Of a stretch of 64,000 nt of DNA, positions 49,901 to 59,420 are shown piece by piece. Source of the DNA: Leishmania donovani (lineage: Eukaryota; Euglenozoa; Kinetoplastea; Trypanosomatida; Trypanosomatidae); assembly GCF_000227135.1 (NCBI RefSeq), contig NC_018256.1, positions 365,968 to 429,967 on the forward strand, given 5' to 3'. Below the pieces are notes generated by a model. It saw nothing but the letters and a program-made list of their open reading frames with translations. It had not been told where the DNA came from and made no database searches. A program made the position numbers and the translations under genes. Every line of letters begins with the position of its first letter. Positions within the stretch are counted from its first letter, which is position 1.

Positions 49901-52615
49901 GAGATCAATCAGCGCGACGCCGCCGTCTGGAATCGGGCCGCGCTGCGGTCTAAGGCGACGGCGAGCACGTCACCGCCCGAGGGCAAGCCGTCCCGCTTTG
50001 AGACAGAAGCAGCAACGGTGACAGCTATGCCCGTCCCACGCACCGCTGCAAGCGCTCTCTCTGACACCAGTCCCGCCCCTGTGCACATCTTCCTTCAGGG
50101 GGAGAGGCCGAGGTACGAGTTGGCTCTTAGCGAGGCCATCGCCGTCGGCTACGTCATGCAGCTGCCTGACATCGCCCACATCCAGCACTCAGTCTCGATG
50201 GTGGACCCGGACGTCGCGCTCGGGCCGCCGGCGCAGCGGGGACGCCGGCACCTCATGTCCGTCACCCCCAACGACCGCTACACGAAGCACAACTTTCTTT
50301 TCGCGGCTGCAGATCTCAAAGACGGCAACTCTGCTGAGACGCAGCAGAAGGCCGCGGAGGTCCAGGCGGAGGCGAAGCTGCGTAGCAAGACACGGAAACT
50401 GTTCACCATGATGCGAACTGCTGTGGCGTCCCGCATGGACAGCGAGGCAGCGGCTGCGTCAGCGGAATTCTTTCACCCATCAGCAGTTTCGGGCGATTAC
50501 AGCCCCACTGCCGGCAGCACTGTGGCTCCACCGCCTGACACACTGGTGCTGTTGAATGAGTCGCAGATGCAGTCGCTGGACAGCGACGCTGAAGGGCTGA
50601 CGAACTCTCCTGCAGCCGCCTTCACCCCGTCGCCGGATCGCCCTAGGCAGCAGCAGGCGCTCCGGTCGAGTCCCGGAATTGTCGTCCGCGCCGACTCGAT
50701 GGCGACGCAGTCGTCCTTGTGCGGCTCTCCGAGCAAAAGCAGCGGCCAGAAAAAAGAGGAGGCGTTCCAGCGGTTGGTGCAGCGGGACCCAGCGCAGGCG
50801 ATCGAACTGCTATGCAAACACTACGACATCCCTTGGAGCTTCGCGTGGGCTAACCCGCAGCTCGACATGGCGCCACCAGCGCAGCAAGTCAGGGACGGGC
50901 GCAGCGTCACCGGCTCCGGCTATATGACGTCGCCGGTGGCCACATCGGTGGAGTCACAGCGGCGCGCGCAGCAGCTGCAGAGACCCAGCCTTCTTGAGAG
51001 ACTAGAGACGGTGGCCATGGCTAGCATGCCGAGTGCTAATGCCACGGGCGGGCTGTCGTCGTCTCTGCTGGCGCTGTCGCTGAAGTTGAGTGGAAGTACG
51101 ACGGACGCTGAGGCGCCGCAAAGAAGCGAGGCTGGCACCGAGGACGGCGGCGTTCTTCTCACGGACAACAGGGTGCCGTCCTACCCGCAGCTGGTGCGGG
51201 CCACGGCGCGGGATCGCTGGCACAGCGCCAATTGCCTCACCGCCGGGAGTGCGCCACCGCTCACATCGGAAGCGCCGGCGCCGCTGCTGCTGCAGAAAGT
51301 GGCCGATGCGAATGTGGCGACCCCGAGTGCCACTGCGAAGGCGGCTGCGCCCGGTGCGGGTCTTGTGGAGCACTTCTACCGAGGCAGCCAGCGATGCAGA
51401 GCTCCTGCCCTCTTCGTGGAGGGCTACGGGCCGCTGCAGCCAGTGCCGGAGTACTTGGTAGAGTACCCGCCCACTATCCACGCCAGCGCCGTTGGCGGCG
51501 GTGAGCCGTACGTGGGCAACGGCAGTATAGGCCGCGCTGGCGGGAATGGGGCACGTTTTTCGCGCCCGCCAACATCGATGGCAGCCGCTGCGGTTCTGCG
51601 CCGCAGCGCCTCACGTCAAGGTGGCGTGAGCGGCTCTTTCTGCGGCGGAGATGGCAGTCACCAGCGCTACCCCTTCCGCTGCGGCAGCTCCTCGCCGTTC
51701 GGCAATGCAGGGAAGATGGGCCCACGGAAGAAGGAGTTCATCATGCCGGACGCCGAGGCCACCGAGATGCTCATCCGCCGCATCCAACGCGACGTGGACG
51801 GGCTGAACGAGGTGGCGAAGGAGCAGCGGCGTGAGCGCGATCGGGCACACACGCGCGACGGCCGCGCAGGCAGGTATCTGACGGCGCTGGAGGCGACCCT
51901 TGGCAAGCCCAACAAAGAGGAGCTGGAGCTGCTGGAGGCGTGGCGGATGCAGTATCGACACATAGGCAGCGAATCGCTGCGTCGCGCCTCGCTCCCCGTC
52001 GCGCTGCGCGCTGAGGCCGGCCATGACTACATGAAGCAAGAGCTGGAGTACCTGGCCGATGCCCCTGCCCCAATGGATGATCCGGTGTGGCGCTACGCGT
52101 CTGGCGTGCAGGAATGGCAGGACCAGCAAGCCGGCTCCGAAGAGGGAACCTCTCTCTTCTGTGGCGCACTGGCGACAGGGGGGTCTGGGGCCGATGAGTT
52201 GGGTGGCGGCGCCGCCTCTGCACTGGACGGGGCACGGCGCGTGGTGGCCACCATCGGCTCGATAAGCGTGGGCTTTACCCCCGCTCCCCTGCAGAGCCCA
52301 TCTGCGCACCTGAGTCCCGGCGACTACGAGGCGTGGGTGCGCCAGCGCGAGGACTTCTTCGCCGCGTACAAGTGCCTCCTGGATGGACACGGTGAGGACG
52401 GCAAACGGGGAGGGTGGACTGCCGAGCCAGCAGCACCGCTGGCGGCTCCGAAGCCGCGCTTCACCCCAGCACCGCCGTCGCAGAGGCTGTGGTCGACGCC
52501 CGCTACCCCCGCCCCTTCCCGGACACCGCCGTCCGAAGCGCCCGCCGAGCAACCGGCAGATTTTCGAATGATCATGGACCCCCGCTCAGAGGACAGCGAC
52601 GCCGACGCGGGGTAG
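46919..52615 (+). CDS. Large protein with three cyclic-nucleotide-binding-like domains, 1898 aa
   Basis: This is a multi-domain protein with a likely regulatory or scaffold role; I see no kinase, cyclase or channel part. CNBD-like region 1 (about 159-380) has the beta-roll opening VSIEAGGVLVYPREPPEASF and then IVAGTVSATFF, but it holds a long Gly-rich insertion. Region 2 (about 464-600) is the best match, with TYMPGEVMACPHMPGSARQL, FLRRGRLNVFV and a phosphate-cassette-like GASFGELSVLFNEPRHCIL. Where cAMP sites usually carry PRAAT/S, this reads PRHCI. Region 3 (about 641-724) has VIYTPGSLVAS, IRRGTVST and a weaker GDVLGEGCLIPHRWPLGLA. From about 760 on, long low-complexity linkers alternate with charged helical segments (for example about 1600-1700), ending Pro-rich. 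ATG 46919 is chosen over the open spacer extension. Ligand binding is uncertain because the base Arg is not clearly present. Confidence 0.88.
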   Translation: MLTAVRPSAPGIIRHAPQRAGDAARRRQSVWHTIHRRSSAFGGGNAHSSSRDNAIEVNGISIDRLTYISTALDALPGVALREYFVPIVRLKKQLLLRQRNVLQRFPSRDTVEGAAAYAKMVTNALTSLTRALNTAGGDLMLDGGAANLSLEPKDVIACLKDKVAPVSIEAGGVLVYPREPPEASFVYIIVAGTVSATFFQPQTQAQCPAPQHQRRGGGFGVRGERRMYFTSAKDVVHLCGGGLAPEVTLAIDDYAATDSIGYNNSAVAGGGGTNMDGASMSNVTTAIQRSLRRASRTAGQPTLRPIRTEQVCGPAVLGAGEALGLAPFKYVCYTVSTTSVVAPASGSASATSKGAKGDGGATYVEFVDAFRIRTSDVHAAVIEIAAQQRAERLQRSPNLYVPWCAAAPGEVVPRGAARTVADFIVAARHRALYSDYAATELLVRQSWLLQDTAAHTIRALMSHMVPRTYMPGEVMACPHMPGSARQLCFLRRGRLNVFVLPKSGITPALLMTGESPDGLVASRFPCDGCGCWRLRETPTAQPAEVVESGASFGELSVLFNEPRHCILRADTVCDVWCLPRQSFVALMQRDAALRDGLLRKAAVLRVEWMSEQRFTRALAQQLRAGSELLKPLPDIAIRLIQERLEPVIYTPGSLVASTSTRCTEMTFIRRGTVSTICEGVATYGPGDVLGEGCLIPHRWPLGLAARTMVEGWRIKVNCLIDALRRMDLLYRYSGLVTSQTPQLMKQIFGTPQPEIEVDTVGRQRMPTVGAPPGGSTSYLMYGRAVSEVQLKALCFLYRGYVRWEDISYSTTDRGADRSDATLPQTALDAVARDVAISRLSGRKGQQVSVALSQLQQRRGAGVPGGKHQKTVSDISAVASGSATTTVPLPTLNDTPAAAGSGRNTARANNGRRQPTRPPRVDSCGVPRQRLANAGAFLVKQTFLGKEVPSKAATLAHGRHSHLPLPPRLHRMVRLLEERDRTWTAEQCHEAALAQEINQRDAAVWNRAALRSKATASTSPPEGKPSRFETEAATVTAMPVPRTAASALSDTSPAPVHIFLQGERPRYELALSEAIAVGYVMQLPDIAHIQHSVSMVDPDVALGPPAQRGRRHLMSVTPNDRYTKHNFLFAAADLKDGNSAETQQKAAEVQAEAKLRSKTRKLFTMMRTAVASRMDSEAAAASAEFFHPSAVSGDYSPTAGSTVAPPPDTLVLLNESQMQSLDSDAEGLTNSPAAAFTPSPDRPRQQQALRSSPGIVVRADSMATQSSLCGSPSKSSGQKKEEAFQRLVQRDPAQAIELLCKHYDIPWSFAWANPQLDMAPPAQQVRDGRSVTGSGYMTSPVATSVESQRRAQQLQRPSLLERLETVAMASMPSANATGGLSSSLLALSLKLSGSTTDAEAPQRSEAGTEDGGVLLTDNRVPSYPQLVRATARDRWHSANCLTAGSAPPLTSEAPAPLLLQKVADANVATPSATAKAAAPGAGLVEHFYRGSQRCRAPALFVEGYGPLQPVPEYLVEYPPTIHASAVGGGEPYVGNGSIGRAGGNGARFSRPPTSMAAAAVLRRSASRQGGVSGSFCGGDGSHQRYPFRCGSSSPFGNAGKMGPRKKEFIMPDAEATEMLIRRIQRDVDGLNEVAKEQRRERDRAHTRDGRAGRYLTALEATLGKPNKEELELLEAWRMQYRHIGSESLRRASLPVALRAEAGHDYMKQELEYLADAPAPMDDPVWRYASGVQEWQDQQAGSEEGTSLFCGALATGGSGADELGGGAASALDGARRVVATIGSISVGFTPAPLQSPSAHLSPGDYEAWVRQREDFFAAYKCLLDGHGEDGKRGGWTAEPAAPLAAPKPRFTPAPPSQRLWSTPATPAPSRTPPSEAPAEQPADFRMIMDPRSEDSDADAG

Positions 52616-54644
52616 AGCGATGCCACGACCTGCGCGCCGCTGGCTGATCGACCAGAGATGTCGCCGGTGCCGCCATTTCCAGCCGCTCAGCCTCCGCCCA
52701 CTCCCTTCACTGCGGCAGGGACGGGTATTGGATCGGCGTTTGGGTTATTGGTGACGTCTCCTGTCGTTGCACTTTCAAGTGGTGTTCAGCAAGGCAGATG
52801 CGGCGCTCACATGCTTCACGGACGGCAACTGATACCTGCAAAGTGCTAGCGCAAATAGGGAGGGGAGGGATGAGGGGGGGGGGTGGCGCCACAGCACCGT
52901 GGCTCGGCATTTGAGATCTGCGTCGCCTCTCCCGCCCTTCTGGGAGGGGCAGAGCCCGCGTGCGTTGCCGGTGGTGGGGGAAGGGGACCGGCTCTTGTAT
53001 ATCCTCTCGCCCTCTCACACTGCCGCTTTTGTGTCTCCCTCTGTATCTGTGTGGGTGCATGCGTGTGCTGCCACAGCGATGCCGTGTCGACTACAGCTTG
53101 CGTTTCACGTTAGGCCTTCACAGACACACGTTGGGGTGGTGGTGGGCATTCCTACCCCCTCGTTTTGTGTGCGTGCGCCCTCGCTTAGATATCTACAGCC
53201 TTTAGAAACTGTTCGGCTGTCTTATTTTTCTACTTGACTCTTCCACTTGTACGACTACCGTTACCAGCCGACGTGTCCAGTACCGCAATTGCAGGCTCAT
53301 TCTAGCACAGCCCCTCCCTCCTTCCTCCCTTCCATTCGGGCACGGGTTGCTTGCGCATGTATAGTTGTTTCCTTTCGGTCCGATGCTGCGAAGAGACTTA
53401 TGTGCTTGTTTCGTGTTCTATTCTTTGCGGGCTCCGTCATCTCGCTCGCCATCTGATTAGTATCATTACTTTCTGTGCGTGTGTTCGTGTGCGCTTCGCC
53501 AGAGCGCGGTTAGTGCTCTAACGCCATTGCGGGAGCCCCACCGCCATCACCGCCATCTCCCCCCCGCTCCCCAGGCCATTGCCGGTGTGTGCGTGCTTCA
53601 GTGGAGGTTGGCAGTAGAGGAGGAGGGGGGGCGAGGAGTTCCGACAACGAGGTTAGAGCGCACAAGATCTTTTTGCTCGAATGGCGGCGAGCAACTTTTA
53701 TGCTGTCAAGTGTGGAAATCAAGGCAGTCGCGCAAATCGGAGGCAACAGCACGTGGGCAAATGGTGCGCGCCGATGAGCACCTCCTGTGCAGCCTTCTGC
53801 GCCTTTCTTCGAATTCTATGTGACACGCTCGTTTCGCCCTCGCCACTCTCTCCCCCTCCCTCCTTGTGTGTATGCGAGCATACCTGGCACACACACAGAC
53901 ACAAACACATGCGCAGTGAACATTCTCAACTGTTTTCGGTTCACGCATCGGTGGCAGCGCAGAGGCAAGGCTCTGTGAGCGGCAGTCGACGACAAAGAAT
54001 CACAACAGTAAGAAGCAAAATGCCGGCACCGAGGAGGCGCTCGATCGCAGAGGGGAGGGGGAGGAGGAGGCACAGAAAGGCCGATTCTGTACAGCAAAGA
54101 GTACCAGCCCTCATCGCCGCGCGCTCTGTGACGTCTCTCTGTTCTTGATGACACATGCGATGACCGCTCTGGGCGGTCGTCCCCCCCATCTTACAGGAAT
54201 GACTCGAAGTTGTAGGGGGGTCTCATCGGAGCATTCGTGGACACTTTTTTGTCCGAAGGTTTGCGCTTCGGTGTGTACGCCTTCTGCAAGCGTCTAGCGT
54301 CGAAACGGCGCGTGCAGCTCCTCGAATCTGTCTCCCGTTCTGCCGATTTCGTACGCTGCTGCTCTTCTCCTTCCTCCCTCCTGCATTCCCTTGCTTTATT
54401 GGGGACTCCTCCCTGCTTAGCGATCCTTTCCTGGCGAGAGCAAAACTTTCATCCTTGCTCGCGCGGCTGCATGCAAACATAGGCGACAACACGGTAGCCC
54501 CAAAGGATCAGGGACGGCACTCTCATAGCTAGTCCACGACACCACACGAGCCAGCTGTGGCACGGAGCAGCTACTGGCTTCTTTTCTCTCGCTGCGCCTT
54601 ATCGTTGCCGACGCATAGCGGTCACCGCATAGATTTCAATACAA

Positions 54645-54662
54645 CCACACACACACACACAC
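54645..54662. repeat. CA dinucleotide microsatellite
   Basis: About nine CA units immediately upstream of the Ku70 acceptor tract. Confidence 0.85.
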
Positions 54663-54671
54663 CATACGCAG

Positions 54672-54698
54672 CGTCTCTCATCTCTCCATCCTTTACAG
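54672..54698 (+). promoter_or_regulatory. Predicted spliced-leader acceptor for Ku70
   Basis: A T/C-rich tract ends in CTTTACAG with AG at 54697-54698, 17 nt before ATG 54716. Confidence 0.55.
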
Positions 54699-54715
54699 CG
54701 CGCCATCAGCTCACC

Positions 54716-57619
54716 ATGGATGAATTTGCAGAGTGGGGCGAGGGCACGACTGGTGTCGTTGCAGCAGACAGCACCTACACCGAGGGGCTCGACCTCGATG
54801 AGTTTCGTGAGCAGCTGTGGCAGCGCAATCAGCGCGATGCCGTTGTGTGCCTTGTTGACTGCAACGAGGGCATGTTCGGAGTGCTGCCAGCTGGCGAGTC
54901 GGCGAAGACGACTCAGACTGGTAAGAACGGGGAGGGTGCACCGGCGCACACTCGTGGTGTCACGAAACTCGCACTGCTCACCATTGGTCAGGGGGCAGCT
55001 ATGAGTAGTGGTGCTGCGGGGGGCTCGAAGGCCGCCGTCGGGTCCTCCCCTTCTTTCTTCTCCATGACGATGCAGTGCATCCTCGCGCTGCTAAAAGAGA
55101 AGATGATGTGCGGCAGCAAGGACGTCGTGGCGATTGTGTTGTACAACACACGAACGTCAGCCCCCTCGACGGGCTTCCGCGGGGTCTACGTGATGCAGGA
55201 GGCCACTCGCATCGGCACGGAATGCATGCAGAAAGTGGAGCAGCTGGAGGCAGCTGGCGCTCCCGGATCCGTCGCGTACGAGGAGTTTGAGGCGCGCATC
55301 GGTCACTGGCCCACTGCATCGACATCCCCCGCTCTCGCCGCGGCGTCTTCGGCTAGCGGTCGCGCAGAGCCGAAGGCTGCTCTTCCGGCAGCTTTGGCCG
55401 CCTTTCCCGCATTCAAGTTCAGCGAAGCACTCTGGGAGGCTCAGCGCATCTTGCTGAGCCTCCGCAGCGTGCAGGCTATTCGCCATCGGCGGCTCTTCGT
55501 CTTCACAAACCGCGACGACCCGAGCGGCGGTGACGCACATGAGTGGAACCTGTGCCGCAGCCGCGCATGCGACCTAGGCAAGGAAGGCGTCGTACTTGAA
55601 GTTTTCGGCTTCGGCAACGCCGGCAGTGGTGGCGGTCCACACACAAGCGGTATCTCCAAAGTCGCAGGCACGGTGGCGAACACCAGTCGAGGCGAGCTGC
55701 CGATCTCCCTCACCGCGCCAGTAGGCGCAGACGGTACCGGCAGCTGCAGTAGCGGCAGCTCTGCAAGTCCGCTCTTTGCCGTTTCGAACCAGCGTGGTCA
55801 GTCGCTTGACCCTGCCGCTGCCACTACGGACACCACTATCGGCCAGAGCGGATCAGGTCAGTCAGACTCGCCGTCTCCGGCCGCAACGGGCTTTGTGCAA
55901 GACTTCTTCTGGGGTCCATTGCTGCGAGAGATGCAGATGGCAGCTGCGCGATTTCGTGCCAGTGGCGACGGCGACGATTTGGTGGCGCTGGCTGAGGCCC
56001 GCGGTGAGGCCTTCGTGAGCGGCGGTGAGGGTGCGATCTACATGAATAGTGGCGCTGGAGCGCTGCAGCAGCTGCTCGTCTCTGTCGTGCGTCGCGCACA
56101 TCCGCAGCGGCCCTTTCGGCACTGCCTGCTCCGCATCGGTGGTCTCTCTGGAACGAGCACTGCGCTGTCTGCGACGACAGCGGCAGCGACAGCGAGAGAT
56201 GAAGAGGAGGCGTTGCGAGTTGCTGCCGTGCCGCGGATGGCTGTGAGTCTGTACGTTCCTCTCATGCGCGCTCGCCTTCCGCAGCGAGAGTGGCTGGATG
56301 GGCGCACGAACCGCATGCTGCGCCGCGTCGTTCACCTCAATGCACGTACCACCGCAGCTGGTCGGGACAGCGACGACGCCGGTGCGGGGAACAAAGAAGG
56401 GGACAGCGGCAGCCCCACAAAACAGCTGCAGCGCCTCCGCAACGAGAAGAATTGCACGAGCGAGTCGATGGTGAGGCAGGAAGACGTGGATCCCGACGAT
56501 CTTTGCTACTACGCACCCGTTGGAAAGGAGCGCGTCTACTTTACCAGCGAGGAGCGCAAGCGAATGGTGGAGGTGGCGGCAACCGGGACGGAGCCTGGCT
56601 TCACGGTGTTGCTATTCAAGGATCTTGTTGACGCTGTGAAGCGGGAGCATGTGGTGCGACGAAGCTCTTTCCTTCATTCGTGCGTGCAGCGCGGCGGTGC
56701 TCACTCGCATCGCCTGTTTGTCCTTTTCGTGCGTCGGCTGCGTGCAAAGCAGAAGGTTGCGATTGCACAATATTGCAGCTCAACCACCACAGCGCCGCGT
56801 CTTGTGGCTCTGGTGCCATCGCCAGACCTCACAGCGCATCCGGAGAAGCGCGATCAGGTGCCGGTGGATGGGATGGGGCTCTACGTGGTGCCTCTTCCCT
56901 ACGCCGAGGAGCTGCGCGCCGTGCCGGAGCTGCGCACGTGCACGCGCGTCAGCAAACACGCCACCCCTGTACTGGCGGACAGCTCCGTTGATCCAACGCA
57001 CCTCGAACTTGCAAAGCAGGTTGTGAGTGCACTGACGGTGTCCTACCAAGTAGACGCGGTGCTCAATCCCGCGCTCCAGCGGCAGTACCGCAAACTGCAA
57101 GAGCTCGCCCGACAGTTCTTCCCGCTGGCAGACAATCCCTTGCACCCAGCCGGCGGGACTGCTTTGGCGAAGGCGGGGGAGGAAGGCCCTTCTACGGATG
57201 GCGCAGAGAAGACGCCGCAGGAGCTGGACAACACCCTCCCCGACTACGAGGGCATGCAACGCTTCGCAGCGCTCTTCCAGAGCTTCAACAAAGAGGTGCT
57301 GGGAAAGGACTACAACGCTTTCCTGTACTGCCCGCAGCCGCGCGTGGCAGGCTCGGCGACGCGCCGCCCGCGCGACAGCGCAGCGGGTGCGGGAGCCATG
57401 GAGGCAGCAGGGCCGACGGCAGCCTCCGCCGAAGAGGACGCCTGCAATGTGTCCATCGAGGAGCTGATTCGCCGCGCTGCCGCTGAGAATGCGTGGGATG
57501 GCTTGATCATACCTCAACTCAAGGAGTATCTGGCGACTGCGAACGTGAGCTCCGGCGGGGCAAGACGCAAGGCGGACCTGATCGAACTTGTCAAGCAGCA
57601 TTTTCCGCTGCCATCCTAA
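54716..57619 (+). CDS. KU70: Ku70, DNA-end-binding subunit with C-terminal SAP domain, 967 aa
   Basis: This is one half of the Ku70/Ku80 ring that binds DNA ends in the nucleus. Trypanosomatids lack the canonical ligase IV pathway, and Ku is known there mainly for telomere maintenance. The N-terminal alpha/beta (vWA-like) domain (about 36-301) has VVCLVDCNEGMFGV and SMTMQCILALLKEKMMCGSK. It also has LWEAQRILLSLRSVQ followed by RRLFVFTNRDDPSGGDAHEW. The Ku core (about 585-790) has KERVYFTSEERKRMV, TVLLFKDLVDAVKREH and GLYVVPLPYAEELR, then VDAVLNPALQRQYRKLQELA. The SAP domain (about 908-965) ends with LIPQLKEYLATANV and KADLIELVKQHFP. At 967 aa it is far longer than human Ku70 (609 aa). The excess is Ser/Gly/Ala-rich inserts, mainly at about 205-225 and 300-400. 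ATG 54716 begins the family-like sequence. Confidence 0.95.
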   Translation: MDEFAEWGEGTTGVVAADSTYTEGLDLDEFREQLWQRNQRDAVVCLVDCNEGMFGVLPAGESAKTTQTGKNGEGAPAHTRGVTKLALLTIGQGAAMSSGAAGGSKAAVGSSPSFFSMTMQCILALLKEKMMCGSKDVVAIVLYNTRTSAPSTGFRGVYVMQEATRIGTECMQKVEQLEAAGAPGSVAYEEFEARIGHWPTASTSPALAAASSASGRAEPKAALPAALAAFPAFKFSEALWEAQRILLSLRSVQAIRHRRLFVFTNRDDPSGGDAHEWNLCRSRACDLGKEGVVLEVFGFGNAGSGGGPHTSGISKVAGTVANTSRGELPISLTAPVGADGTGSCSSGSSASPLFAVSNQRGQSLDPAAATTDTTIGQSGSGQSDSPSPAATGFVQDFFWGPLLREMQMAAARFRASGDGDDLVALAEARGEAFVSGGEGAIYMNSGAGALQQLLVSVVRRAHPQRPFRHCLLRIGGLSGTSTALSATTAAATARDEEEALRVAAVPRMAVSLYVPLMRARLPQREWLDGRTNRMLRRVVHLNARTTAAGRDSDDAGAGNKEGDSGSPTKQLQRLRNEKNCTSESMVRQEDVDPDDLCYYAPVGKERVYFTSEERKRMVEVAATGTEPGFTVLLFKDLVDAVKREHVVRRSSFLHSCVQRGGAHSHRLFVLFVRRLRAKQKVAIAQYCSSTTTAPRLVALVPSPDLTAHPEKRDQVPVDGMGLYVVPLPYAEELRAVPELRTCTRVSKHATPVLADSSVDPTHLELAKQVVSALTVSYQVDAVLNPALQRQYRKLQELARQFFPLADNPLHPAGGTALAKAGEEGPSTDGAEKTPQELDNTLPDYEGMQRFAALFQSFNKEVLGKDYNAFLYCPQPRVAGSATRRPRDSAAGAGAMEAAGPTAASAEEDACNVSIEELIRRAAAENAWDGLIIPQLKEYLATANVSSGGARRKADLIELVKQHFPLPS

Positions 57620-57734
57620 GAGCAATAAGGTGGCATCAGGGGATGGCAAGGTTTTGGTTGTCGTTAAGACTTCTGTTACGCCTCTGCAGATTCTCTGCCC
57701 TCTCCGGCGCTCTTGACGCGGCCGATTTCTCTCG

Positions 57735-57750
57735 CATATATATATATATA
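57735..57750. repeat. TA dinucleotide microsatellite
   Basis: About eight TA units, about 115 nt after the Ku70 stop. Confidence 0.9.
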
Positions 57751-58406
57751 CAGCTCTGTGCACCCCTCGTCGTTTTTCTTTTCTATCGAGTCTGCTCGTT
57801 GCTACCTCGGCAGTCATTCGGTGCGCGCCTCGTCTGTGTTCTTCGTCGCCGCCGCTGCCGCGTCTCTTCGATGCTTTTGCTCAGAGAAGAGGCTTTGACC
57901 TCCAACGCTACCTCGCCCTTCACGACCACTGTGCTGCCACAGGCACGCACACATACGCATACACATCTATACATTCAAAAAACGACAGCGACGATGTTGG
58001 TCTCGTTGGCGACTGCAGCAAAAGCTTGTCAAATGGAGGCTGTGAAGAAAGAGGGTGGCAGTCTCACAATACACAGCAGCAGCGACGTGCAGTCTGCCTA
58101 CCCATGCTGTGTCTCCCCGCTAACACCTAGGAGTCTGCCAACGATTGGAGGCGGCTGCGCACAGATTGTATCCGCATGCATGCCCTCTGTGCATGCAACA
58201 CAGCGTGGCGGGGATGGCACTCTCGCCGCACATGCGTCTCGCCCTTCCCTCCCCACATCGCGACACGCGCGCACACCACGCGAATACCTTTTGGTGACTT
58301 CCCACCTCTTTCTCTGCGGGTGCGTCTGACACACTCACCGCACCTCTTCCCTTGCTTTCTACCCGCCTTCTTCAACTCGCTCTCTTCTGTCCCGACGCCT
58401 CGGATC

Positions 58407-58431
58407 CACACACACACACACACACACACAC
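58407..58431. repeat. CA dinucleotide microsatellite
   Basis: About twelve CA units in the spacer after Ku70. Confidence 0.9.
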
Positions 58432-59380
58432 GCTCGGGGGAGTGGGCGTTTCTTGTTTTATTCTTGGAGATCTCTTCTGTGTTTATCCCCCGCCATCCTT
58501 GCATGGGACACTTGTCTTTCTCTCCCTCGCCCGTCACGGACGTAGTTAGTTGTTTTGTGGTAAGGGGTGGGTGGGCGAGTGGGGAGTGGAGCTGGTCACA
58601 CGCAGAGGCCTCAACGAGGACGATCGGCTACTCTTCTTGTGTCTTCTCCCGGCTCTTGTTTCGTTAAATTTCAGCTTTGGGATCCACTCGAGCGCGCGCG
58701 CGTGCCGCTCTCTCTATCCTCGTCTCTGTTGATGTCTTTGTGACTCGAAAAACGTTCCGCTACGTGTTTGCCGCCTCCCCTCTTCGAACCGTCTCTCAGG
58801 CAACTCACTAGGCAGAGACACGCGCCCATCAATCTCCTCGCTACCCGTAGACGAACACACACGTGCGCATGTGCACATAGAGGGCGCCTTTTTCACGTAA
58901 ACGCACGTGCTCTGGCGCAACTCTGTCTTTCTCTCCCCCCAAACGTTGTTAGTTGCCCTCACACTATTGCGGCTTCTCCCTTTCTAACTACGACGATGAG
59001 CATACACAAGGGCTTCCTATACCCACATCCCGCGTCCTTGACTTGCCACGCTACTTTTCGTGCGCTTGGGGGATCGGCCTGACTTTATTGTCGGTTCGTT
59101 CGGTTCTTGGTTGGTTGGCACTTGAGCAACGTCGCTTGCTTGTTTGTAGGTGTTTGCAGGTGTACGTGTCTGTGGCTGAGGTGTGGCCCTCTCCCCATTT
59201 TGTTCTTTTAGGTGTTTCGATTTCTTCCCCCGACTTTTACATTTTCTGCCATCCTCCTTCTTCCCCTCCCCCGTCTCCTTTCATTCTGATCCGCTTCATC
59301 GGGGCCCTCAGTTGCTGGTTCGATACGTGTCTCGCCTTTGCGCGTGCGCGTGTGTGTGTCTTCCGTCTTGTCTTTTGCCT

Positions 59381-59414
59381 CCTTCTCTTCGTTTTTTTTT
59401 TCTCTTTCTGCTAG
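59381..59414 (+). promoter_or_regulatory. Predicted spliced-leader acceptor close to the 1075-aa gene
   Basis: A long T-rich tract ends in CTGCTAG with AG at 59413-59414, only 6 nt before ATG 59421. Either the 5' UTR is very short or an upstream AG is used. Confidence 0.4.
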
Positions 59415-59420
59415 CCGCAA

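Larger units (their letters stand above)
52616..54715. other. Intergenic region
   Basis: About 2.1 kb. It holds G-rich runs near 52855-52885, CT-rich spacer, purine-rich sequence near 54040-54080 and a CA run just before the Ku70 acceptor. No frame has domain features. No gene is called. Confidence 0.6.
57620..59420. other. Intergenic region
   Basis: About 1.8 kb. It holds a TA repeat (57735-57750), a CA repeat (58407-58431) and CT-rich tracts before the next gene. The frame from 57493 into this spacer is not called because it overlaps the Ku70 end and has no domain. Confidence 0.6.

Noticed and set aside
54716..57619. Ku70 as proof of active non-homologous end joining
   Set aside because: Trypanosomatids are known to lack the ligase IV/XRCC4 partners, so Ku alone does not show that pathway.
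57493..58329. A 278-codon + frame overlapping the Ku70 3' end
   Set aside because: It overlaps the SAP-coding region in another frame and then runs through TA repeat and spacer.
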